Below, in pieces: positions 1 through 5,913 of a DNA stretch of 5,913 nucleotides. The stretch lies in assembly GCA_017559555.1 (NCBI GenBank), contig JAFYRH010000142.1, positions 1 to 5,913 of the forward strand, written 5' to 3'. Numbering within the stretch: position 1 is the first letter of the stretch; each line of letters opens with the position of its first letter. The translations under genes and the position numbers were made by a program. The DNA comes from Clostridia bacterium (GTDB lineage Bacteria; Bacillota; Clostridia; Oscillospirales; CAG-272). The notes beneath the pieces were generated by a model. That model saw only the letters and a program-made list of their open reading frames with translations, was not told the DNA's origin and ran no database searches.

Positions 1-29
1 TATTTAGTGCGAAGTAGTAGAGAAACAAG

Positions 30-206
30 AAGCCTCCCCTGTGCAAGGGGAGATGGCACGAGCTTGCGAGTGACGGAAGGGTTGGCTCTATTTTTCTAGG
101 TCTATTAGTTAGAACCACCCCCTCAGCCTCGCATTCGCTCGACAACTCAGTAATTGCTTGCAATTGCGGGGCGCTTGCCGCCTACCCTTCTGCACAGGGG
201 AGCCTT
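30..206. repeat. MITE-like compound palindromic repeat, copy 1
   Basis: A non-coding element of about 177 bp with near-perfect inverted ends: AAGCCTCCCCTGTGCA at 30-45 and its reverse complement at 191-206, matching at 15 of 16 positions. Inside are a G/C hairpin (34-40 with 46-52), a linker reading TGGCA, a second hairpin (57-72) whose stem would carry a tandem G-A mismatch, and the box TGACGGAAGG (71-80). An imperfect central stem follows (about 79-90 with 110-121), then AATTGC/GCAATT (152-157 with 160-165) and a GCGG/CCGC stem (166-181). It shares ends, linker and box with the copy at 2141-2309. It has no transposase or believable ORF, and I could not define a target-site duplication. The repeat nature is seen directly; calling it a non-autonomous mobile element is inference. 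Confidence 0.75.
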
Positions 207-230
207 TTATTTGTTTTCGCATTTCATAAC

Positions 231-268
231 AAAAAAGCGCCCACGACCCTCGTCGCAGACGCTTTTTT
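231..268 (-). terminator. Rho-independent terminator after ppa
   Basis: Read on the minus strand this is AAAAAAGCG, an interior containing the small stem CGAC-GAGG-GTCG, then CGCTTTTTT. The outer nine bases pair perfectly (231-239 with 260-268). It begins 8 nt past the ppa stop codon and ends the putative four-gene operon. The A/T-rich arms on both sides mean it could also stop transcription coming from the other direction. Confidence 0.85.
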
Positions 269-276
269 CTTATAGA

Positions 277-810
277 TTATTCTTTTTCAAATGTGTTTTT
301 ATAGCAATCAATAGCCTCTTGAATGATCTGTTCTGCCTTCTCTTTGCCAAAGAGTGACTTGACCGCGGTCTCCTTGTTCTCAAGCTGCTTGTATACGCTG
401 AAGAAGTGCATAATTTCATCAAAAATATGCGGTGGGAGATGGTCGATCGAGTCAATTCCGAGATAAGTCGGATCGGAGACGGGAACGGCAATAATTTTGT
501 CATCCATTTTTCCGCCGTCCAACATACGCATCACACCAATGGGGTAAACCTGCATCAGTGTCATGGGGTAAATGGATTCGGCACAAAGTACCAAAACATC
601 AAGTGGGTCTCCGTCATCGGCATAGGTGCGCGGAATGAACCCGTAGTTGGCAGGGTAGTGCGTAGAGGTGTAAAGAACGCGGTCGAGCTTTAAAAGTCCC
701 GTGTACTTGTCGAGCTCGTACTTGCATTTGCTACCCTTGGGAATTTCAATAACGGCAGTAAAATCATGAGGCTTGATATGCTCGGGGTTGATATCGTGCC
801 AAATGTTCAT
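277..810 (-). CDS. ppa: Inorganic pyrophosphatase, family I (PPase)
   Basis: Soluble cytoplasmic enzyme that hydrolyses pyrophosphate to two phosphates with Mg2+, pulling forward nucleic acid synthesis and aminoacyl-tRNA formation. The 177-residue length matches the roughly 175 of the E. coli enzyme. The family signature is present as DDGDPLDVL (residues 65-73), preceded by YPANYGFIP (52-60). By comparison with the E. coli enzyme, with numbering shifted by one, all the expected active-site residues are visible: E22, K30, E32, R44, Y56, D66, D68, D71, D98, D103, K105, Y140 and K141. It should therefore be active. The ATG at 810 follows AAGGAG with 6 nt spacing. That site overlaps the last two bases of the obg stop codon, implying translational coupling. 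It is the last gene before the terminator at 231-268. Family I identity is firm; it is not the DHH-type family II enzyme of B. subtilis. Confidence 0.97.
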   Translation of the reverse strand: MNIWHDINPEHIKPHDFTAVIEIPKGSKCKYELDKYTGLLKLDRVLYTSTHYPANYGFIPRTYADDGDPLDVLVLCAESIYPMTLMQVYPIGVMRMLDGGKMDDKIIAVPVSDPTYLGIDSIDHLPPHIFDEIMHFFSVYKQLENKETAVKSLFGKEKAEQIIQEAIDCYKNTFEKE

Positions 811-816
811 GTTTTT

Positions 817-820
817 CTCC

Positions 821-822
<2 letters not shown>
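817..822 (-). promoter_or_regulatory. Ribosome binding site of ppa overlapping obg stop
   Basis: AAGGAG on the minus strand, 6 nt before the ppa ATG. Its first two A bases are also the end of the obg TAA codon (821-823). Ribosomes finishing obg are therefore placed directly at the ppa start, which fits coupled translation and fixes the ppa start. Confidence 0.85.
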
Positions 823-2110
<1,288 letters not shown>

Positions 2111-2140
2111 TCAAAGAATGATTGAATCACGGCATACTTT

Positions 2141-2309
2141 TAGCCCTCCTCCGGGAGGAGGGAAGTGCCGCGCAAAGTCGCGGCACAGGGAGGAGCCCGC
2201 GGCATTTGAGGATAGCACTTGCCACAAAAAGAATGCTTTTCGTTTGTACACGCAGGCTCCTTCCGTCATTTTCTTGCGAAAATGCCACCTCCCTCTCGGA
2301 GGGAGGCTT
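2141..2309. repeat. MITE-like compound palindromic repeat, copy 2 (inside operon)
   Basis: A non-coding element of about 169 bp between der and obg, made of two inverted units around a spacer of about 50 bp (2203-2250). Left unit: hairpin 2144-2151 with 2155-2162 (8 bp, 3-nt loop), then perfect hairpin GTGCCGCG/CGCGGCAC (2165-2172 with 2179-2186), then AGGGAGGAGCCCGCG. Right unit, read on the minus strand: AAGCCTCCC, an 8-bp hairpin (2288-2295 with 2299-2306), TGGCA, a 7-bp hairpin with a GCAA loop (2267-2273 with 2278-2284), then GACGGAAGGAGCCTGCG. The two units thus end in nearly the same words (GGAGCCCGCG and GGAGCCTGCG). The outermost 22 bases match at 16 positions as inverted repeats. 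No hairpin is followed by a T-run on the minus strand, so it does not look like a terminator. It would be transcribed in der-obg mRNA. Confidence 0.75.
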
Positions 2310-2363
2310 GTAGTAGATTCGCCTTGTGTACAGGTGTTTTTCTAAAGATGGTGTCAAAAGCTC

Positions 2364-3698
2364 TTATTTATCTGCCTCGTCGCCTTTCATGCGGATAATG
2401 AGCTTGATGGGGGTGCCCATAAAGCCGAAAGTCTCGCGCAAGCAGTTTTCAATGTAGCGCTGATAAGAGAAGTGGAAAAGCTCGACGTTGTTGCAAAAGA
2501 TAACAAACGTGGGAGGAGCGGTTGCAATTTGCGTCATGTAGTAAATCTTGAGTCTGCGACCCTTGTCAGACGGAGGTTGAACGCGAATCATAGCATCGCC
2601 CAAAACGTCATTGAGCATACCGGTGGTTACACGCATTACCAATTGACCGTAAACGTAAACGATGCGCTCAAACAAATTGGTAACTCTTTGACCGGTCTTT
2701 GCCGAAATATAGAGGATGGGCGCATAGGGCATATACGCAAGCTCGGTGCGAATTCTGTTGTTGAACTCGTTAACGGTATTGTTGTCCTTTTCAATCAAAT
2801 CCCACTTGTTAACAACAATAATGACCGCTTTACCTGCCTCGTGTGCAATACCTGCAATCTTGGTGTCTTGATCGGTAATACCTGTCGATGCATCAATCAT
2901 CAAAAGGCATACTTGTGCGCGTTCTACCGCCATGTGTGCGCGCAAAACGCTGAAGTGTTCGATCTTGTCGTCAATCTTGGATTGGCGACGAATACCTGCC
3001 GTATCAATAAAGGTGAACTTGCCGTATTCGTTTTCGAGTTGTGTGTCAACCGCATCACGGGTTGTACCTGCGATGTTGGAGACGATGAGACGCTCCTCGC
3101 CAATGAGGCGGTTGATGATAGAAGATTTACCCGCATTCGGCTTGCCGATAACGGCTACCTTAATGCTGTCGTCCTCTTCCATTGTATCCTGCCAATCGTC
3201 AAGGTAGCGCAGGCAAGCATCAAGAAGGTCACCGGAGCCGCTTCCGTGAATGGAAGAAACGCTGATGGGATCCTCATCAAAGCCGAGCTCGTAGAACTCG
3301 TAGAACTCCATAGGGGGCTGACCGATGCTATCACACTTGTTGATGCAAGGAATAATCGGCTTGCCACTCTTTTTGAGCATTACGGCAATGTCGCGGTCGT
3401 TGGCGGTAAGACCCGTGCGAACGTCACACATAAAGATGATAACGTCGGCGGTGTCAATCGCCATTTGCGCCTGCTGACGCATTTGCTTCAGGATGAGGTT
3501 GTCGGTTTTGGGCTCAATTCCGCCCGTGTCAATCAGAATCATACGCTTACCGCGCCATTCGGTCTCGCCGTAAATGCGGTCGCGTGTAACACCGGGAACG
3601 TCCTCTACAATCGAGCGGCGCTCACCAATGAGTTTATTAAACAAAGTGCTTTTGCCTACGTTGGGACGTCCGACAATTGCAATAATCGGTTTTGCCAT
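2364..3698 (-). CDS. der: Ribosome assembly GTPase Der (EngA), double G domain
   Basis: Essential GTPase with two tandem G domains and a KH-like C-terminal domain; it acts in assembly of the 50S subunit in the cytoplasm. The 444 residues fit the family. Domain 1 shows GRPNVGKST (10-18), DTGG (57-60), NKCD (120-123) and SSIHGSGSG (148-156). Domain 2 shows GKPNAGKSS (185-193), DTAG (232-235), NKWD (297-300) and SAKTGQR (332-338). The KH-like domain occupies about 350-440 and ends in the typical RYIENCLRETFGFMGTPIKL. The chosen ATG gives the usual start MAKPIIAIVGRPN. A GTG seven codons upstream is open, but the AAGGA ribosome site (3710-3714) falls between them and supports the ATG. Alanine replaces the more usual valine in the second P-loop, a mild variant. 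It lies 51 nt after the DUF512 gene with no terminator between, so the two are probably cotranscribed. Confidence 0.97.
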   Translation of the reverse strand: MAKPIIAIVGRPNVGKSTLFNKLIGERRSIVEDVPGVTRDRIYGETEWRGKRMILIDTGGIEPKTDNLILKQMRQQAQMAIDTADVIIFMCDVRTGLTANDRDIAVMLKKSGKPIIPCINKCDSIGQPPMEFYEFYELGFDEDPISVSSIHGSGSGDLLDACLRYLDDWQDTMEEDDSIKVAVIGKPNAGKSSIINRLIGEERLIVSNIAGTTRDAVDTQLENEYGKFTFIDTAGIRRQSKIDDKIEHFSVLRAHMAVERAQVCLLMIDASTGITDQDTKIAGIAHEAGKAVIIVVNKWDLIEKDNNTVNEFNNRIRTELAYMPYAPILYISAKTGQRVTNLFERIVYVYGQLVMRVTTGMLNDVLGDAMIRVQPPSDKGRRLKIYYMTQIATAPPTFVIFCNNVELFHFSYQRYIENCLRETFGFMGTPIKLIIRMKGDEADK

Positions 3699-3709
3699 AA
3701 ATCTATATG

Positions 3710-3714
3710 TCCTT
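3710..3714 (-). promoter_or_regulatory. Ribosome binding site of der (decides start)
   Basis: AAGGA on the minus strand within GGAAAGGA, 11 nt before the ATG at 3698. The spacing is slightly long. It lies inside the reading frame opened by the upstream GTG at 3719, so it argues that translation begins at the ATG. Confidence 0.6.
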
Positions 3715-3749
3715 TCCACTAAAAACAGTTTGTCCGCTTTCTCTTTTTG

Positions 3750-5066
3750 TCATTCGCCAATACCAAGAAGAGCAGATAGGAATTTTGCACCGTCGCTTTC
3801 GGTTGCGCGAACGGGTACACCAAGATGCTTTGAGAGTACATCAGGTGTCATATCATCCAAAAAGACGTCGCCGTCGGCACGGAGCATAACAGAGGGGAAG
3901 AGAAGCTCATCTCCGAGTTCTTTGCCGCAAAGTTGTTCTACAACGTCACCGCCCGTAATGAGGCCTGCAACGGTTACGCGCTCACCAAAGAAGTTGTTGA
4001 CAATGGGGTAAACGTTCACCGTCAATCCGTCTACTCGTCCTGCGAGCTCATTGGCAAGCGAAGAAATATGCGTATATGCCGCCATACCCGTAATCACCGA
4101 TACCGTGCGCGGTGCGCGGAAAATGGCAAGAAGCTCGTCAAGATAATCAAGCTCCATATCAAATTCCGTCCTCATCGAGGTCAGCATACCAACGCCGTTC
4201 TCAATTTGGGAGTAATCCTCGTAAAATTCCTCGGAGGGGAGGGGAAGTCCTGCGCGAATATAGAATTCATCCGAGCAGTAAAAAATACGTGTTCCGTACT
4301 CTTTGAGGCACCAATCTCCATAAGCATTGACTTGTTTGATAACCGCCTCGCATTCTTCGGGAGAAAACGCTTCCAAAGGATACAACTTTTCACGGTATTT
4401 TGTAAGCCCTACGGGAACAATGGCGCAGGAGCGCAAAGAGGGGTGATATTTGATCAAATCGTGCAGCGTGCGGTCGAGCTCGGGACCATCGTTTAGTCCC
4501 TTGCAAAGCACGATCTGCGTGCACAGGGCAATGCCTGCATCTGCCATGCGGTCAAGGTAGGAAAGCACCTCTCCTGCATGTTTATTTTTCATCATTTTCA
4601 CACGTAACTCGGGGTTGGTTGTGTGAACAGATACGTTGACGGGGGAAATATGCATCTTGATAATGCGGTCGATGTCCTCGTCTTTGAGATTGGTCAGGGT
4701 AACGTAATTGCCGTGCAAAAAGGAAAGTCGGTCGTCGTCATCCTTAAAGTAGAGCGACTCACGCATGCCAGGGGGAAGTTGGTCAATAAAGCAGAATACG
4801 CACTTGTTTGTGCAGGAGTGTTTTTTGTCCATCAAAGGGGTCTCGAAAGAAAGACCTATGTCGTCGTATTCGCCCTTGTTGATGTGCACGGTAAAGGCTT
4901 TGTCGCCGCGCAAAAGCGTTACGGAAACGTTTGTATCGGTGAGATAAAAACGGTAATCGAGAACGTCACGTATTTCATTTTGGTTGATAGAAACAAGCAC
5001 GTCACCGCCGCGAATGCCTGCTTTTTCGGCAATGCTGCGTGGCAAAACGGCAAGAATTTTTACCAT
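3750..5066 (-). CDS. DUF512 radical SAM protein with N-terminal PDZ-like domain
   Basis: A 438-residue member of the widespread DUF512 family of putative radical SAM proteins; I know of no established reaction. Residues 1-65 form a PDZ-like module (ILAVLPRSIAEKAGIRGGDVLVSINQ). The radical SAM iron-sulphur motif is CTNKCVFC, with cysteines 85, 89 and 92 in CxxxCxxC spacing, followed by FIDQLPPGMRESLYFKDDD. Further cysteines at 182, 188, 214, 239, 253 and 264 might serve a second site, but that is inference. The DUF512 part covers roughly 215-430 and includes YPIVNNFFGERVTVAGLITG (353-372). No signal peptide or membrane segment is evident, so it should be cytoplasmic. The ATG follows AAAGGAGAG, with 8 nt between AGGAG and the start. 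It is the first gene of the operon, directly downstream of a strong promoter and upstream of der. From general knowledge, DUF512-der adjacency is common in Clostridia. Confidence 0.92.
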   Translation of the reverse strand: MVKILAVLPRSIAEKAGIRGGDVLVSINQNEIRDVLDYRFYLTDTNVSVTLLRGDKAFTVHINKGEYDDIGLSFETPLMDKKHSCTNKCVFCFIDQLPPGMRESLYFKDDDDRLSFLHGNYVTLTNLKDEDIDRIIKMHISPVNVSVHTTNPELRVKMMKNKHAGEVLSYLDRMADAGIALCTQIVLCKGLNDGPELDRTLHDLIKYHPSLRSCAIVPVGLTKYREKLYPLEAFSPEECEAVIKQVNAYGDWCLKEYGTRIFYCSDEFYIRAGLPLPSEEFYEDYSQIENGVGMLTSMRTEFDMELDYLDELLAIFRAPRTVSVITGMAAYTHISSLANELAGRVDGLTVNVYPIVNNFFGERVTVAGLITGGDVVEQLCGKELGDELLFPSVMLRADGDVFLDDMTPDVLSKHLGVPVRATESDGAKFLSALLGIGE

Positions 5067-5072
5067 GTTTAT

Positions 5073-5081
5073 CTCTCCTTT
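5073..5081 (-). promoter_or_regulatory. Ribosome binding site of the DUF512 gene
   Basis: AAAGGAGAG on the minus strand, a near-perfect anti-16S match with AGGAG 8 nt before the ATG. The 5' leader from the predicted transcription start to the ATG would be about 45 nt, too short for a riboswitch. Confidence 0.8.
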
Positions 5082-5118
5082 CTAAAAAAACGCTCACTTT
5101 TGCATAGTTTAACATCTT

Positions 5119-5147
5119 ATTATATCATAAAAGATTTCAAAAGTCAA
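5119..5147 (-). promoter_or_regulatory. Sigma-A promoter of the DUF512-der-obg-ppa unit
   Basis: On the minus strand the -35 box is TTGACT (5142-5147) and the -10 box is a perfect TATAAT (5119-5124), separated by exactly 17 bp of A/T-rich sequence. Transcription should start near 5112. It sits directly behind the terminator at 5161-5187, as expected for the start of a separate transcription unit. I see no obvious operator palindrome over it, so high constitutive expression is the simplest inference. Confidence 0.9.
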
Positions 5148-5160
5148 GTTTTTAGCAAAG

Positions 5161-5187
5161 AAAAAAGGCATCTATCGCATAGATGCC
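5161..5187 (-). terminator. Rho-independent terminator after the prfB-small gene unit
   Basis: On the minus strand this is GGCATCTAT-GCG-ATAGATGCC followed by six T bases: a perfect 9-bp stem (5167-5175 with 5179-5187), a 3-nt loop and a T-run (5161-5166). It starts 27 nt after the stop codon of the small gene. It separates the prfB unit from the promoter at 5119-5147. Confidence 0.93.
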
Positions 5188-5214
5188 CTTTATCTTCTTT
5201 AAAATACTCGAATC

Positions 5215-5493
5215 TTAGTGCTTAACTTTCTTGTTGGGGCAGCAAAGCTGTTCAAACTTTCTGTCAATATCCTTGAGTGTGGGTCCGCGACGGGGGTGCT
5301 TCTTTTCGTCAAGCTGATCGGCAACCGTTGCTGCAATCACACCGGAAGTGGCGGCCGCAAACACAAACAGAAGCTCGTCCACGGGGGGCTCTACAAACTC
5401 TCTGACATCCATGCGGTTTTTGTAGTCGACCAAAGCAATGGCGGAGGCGAGTACGGTAACAGCGCCTGCGAAAGAAAAAATAAGCTTGTTCAT
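5215..5493 (-). CDS. Small hypothetical membrane protein, two hydrophobic segments
   Basis: I do not recognise this 92-residue protein. Two hydrophobic stretches are visible, about residues 4-22 (LIFSFAGAVTVLASAIALV) and 40-59 (ELLFVFAAATSGVIAATVAD). A short loop rich in acidic residues joins them. The C-terminal tail is basic (EKKHPRRG, KKVKH) and contains a Cys-Cys pair at 84-85. A helical hairpin with both ends in the cytoplasm would fit the charge pattern; a signal peptide plus one anchor is the alternative. The ATG at 5493 is chosen because AAGGAG (5501-5506) stands 7 nt before it and directly abuts the prfB stop codon. The longer frame, up to 5592, would overlap prfB and lacks such a site. 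It is the last gene before the terminator at 5161-5187, so it is probably translated from prfB mRNA. Function unknown. Confidence 0.8.
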   Translation of the reverse strand: MNKLIFSFAGAVTVLASAIALVDYKNRMDVREFVEPPVDELLFVFAAATSGVIAATVADQLDEKKHPRRGPTLKDIDRKFEQLCCPNKKVKH

Positions 5494-5500
5494 AAGTCTT

Positions 5501-5506
5501 CTCCTT
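5501..5506 (-). promoter_or_regulatory. Ribosome binding site of the small membrane protein gene
   Basis: AAGGAG on the minus strand, 7 nt before the ATG at 5493 and immediately following the prfB TAA codon (5507-5509). It fixes the start of the small gene and implies coupling of its translation to RF2 synthesis. Confidence 0.8.
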
Positions 5507-5913
5507 TTACTTTCCTGCGGTTTGTTTGAGGTATGCGTTAATGAATCCGTCAAGATCACCGTCCATAACGGCTTGAATATTACCGGTCTCATATCCCGTA
5601 CGCTTGTCGGTTACAAGCGTGTATGGCATAAAGACGTAGGAACGAATTTGTGCACCCCATTCGATGTTGGTTTTGTTGCCTTGAATATCTTCAATGGTGT
5701 CAAGACGCTCTTGAATTTTGATTTCCATAAGCTTGGATTTGAGCATACGCATAGCAGTTTCCTTGTTTTGGAGCTGCGAACGCTCTGTTTGACAACCAAC
5801 AACAATGCCTGTGGGCTTGTGAACGATACGAATTGCCGAGTCGGTTTTGTTGATGTGCTGACCACCCGCACCGGACGAACGGTGAGCGGTGATGTCAAGA
5901 TCCTCGTCACGAA
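5507..5913 (-). CDS. prfB: Peptide chain release factor 2 (RF2), C-terminal part, cut by window edge
   Basis: RF2 recognises UGA and UAA stop codons and triggers peptide release on the ribosome. Only the last 134 residues are present; the gene runs off the right edge in frame. The visible part holds the peptidyl-transferase-centre motif [19 protein letters not shown], with GGQ encoded at 5858-5866. The characteristic C-terminus follows: [13 protein letters not shown], then [29 protein letters not shown] and the SYVF/AVMDGD tail indicate RF2 rather than RF1. The anticodon-like SPF tripeptide and any programmed +1 frameshift site lie outside the window and cannot be judged. An apparent ATG at 5752 is an internal methionine, not a start. 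The small membrane protein gene follows after 13 nt. Confidence 0.96.
   Translation of the reverse strand, partial: RDEDLDITAHRSSGAGGQHINKTDSAIRIVHKPTGIVVGCQTERSQLQNKETAMRMLKSKLMEIKIQERLDTIEDIQGNKTNIEWGAQIRSYVFMPYTLVTDKRTGYETGNIQAVMDGDLDGFINAYLKQTAGK

Noticed and set aside
1..29. Left edge of the window as part of a neighbouring gene
   Set aside because: Only 29 bases precede the repeat, with no recognisable coding or RNA signal.
30..206. Repeat copy 1 as a CRISPR array, attachment site or structured RNA gene
   Set aside because: There are no regularly spaced direct repeats, no integrase nearby and no promoter driving it. The inverted ends and the related second copy fit a dispersed repeat better.
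154..357. A 67-codon plus-strand frame crossing the end of repeat copy 1, the ppa terminator and the ppa 3' end
   Set aside because: It runs through a strong terminator hairpin, has no ribosome site and resembles nothing known.
2118..2357. Short frames of about 63-76 codons on both strands across the der-obg gap
   Set aside because: They are made mostly of the palindromic repeat. SD-like GGAGG words there come from the repeat arms, not from placed ribosome sites.
2327..2357. A perfect TTGACA (minus strand, 2352-2357) after der, as a possible separate obg promoter
   Set aside because: No acceptable -10 box lies at 16-18 bp spacing; the best nearby word, TGTACA, is at 19 bp and matches the consensus poorly.
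2472..3722. A 416-codon open frame on the plus strand, antisense to der
   Set aside because: Same reasoning: Der is intact in all its motifs on the minus strand, and the opposite frame looks like low-information shadow sequence.
3933..5225. Plus-strand frames at 3933-4496 and 4623-5225
   Set aside because: They mirror the DUF512 gene, and the second one runs across the promoter and terminator. No family resemblance or translation signal.

Overview
The window is an ordinary housekeeping stretch of a bacterial chromosome, most likely from the Bacillota (Firmicutes), class Clostridia, and probably an uncultured gut-type lineage. The evidence is the strong AAGGAG-type ribosome binding sites, a near-consensus sigma-A promoter, compact Rho-independent terminators, a Bacillota-style RF2 C-terminus, a DUF512 radical SAM gene beside der, and intergenic palindromic repeats of a kind I recall from gut Clostridia. 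The genus cannot be named from this sequence.

All genes lie on the minus strand, so transcription runs from high to low coordinates. At the right edge is the 3' part of prfB (peptide chain release factor 2, including the GGQ motif; 5507-5913, cut by the window). A 92-residue unrecognised protein with two hydrophobic segments follows (5215-5493), its ribosome binding site abutting the prfB stop codon. A strong terminator (5161-5187) closes that unit.

A TTGACT-17-TATAAT promoter (5119-5147) then starts a second unit: a PDZ/radical SAM/DUF512 protein (3750-5066), der (2364-3698), obg (821-2101) and ppa, inorganic pyrophosphatase (277-810). A terminator at 231-268 closes it. I see no terminator and no convincing second promoter inside this unit, so a four-gene operon is the simplest reading. 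Der and Obg are both GTPases of large ribosomal subunit assembly. Pyrophosphatase removes pyrophosphate made during RNA synthesis and tRNA charging. prfB upstream acts in translation termination. The theme is ribosome assembly and translation, with the DUF512 protein and the small membrane protein as the two genes of unknown function.

The two larger non-coding stretches, 1-276 and 2102-2363, each hold one copy of a compound inverted-repeat element of about 170-177 bp (30-206 and 2141-2309). The copies share end sequences, a first G/C hairpin, a TGGCA linker, a second hairpin whose bases differ while its folding is kept, and a TGACGGAAGG box. One copy lies inside the operon between der and obg. 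This repeat family is the most notable structure here. I found no mobile gene, CRISPR array, RNA gene or defence-type system.
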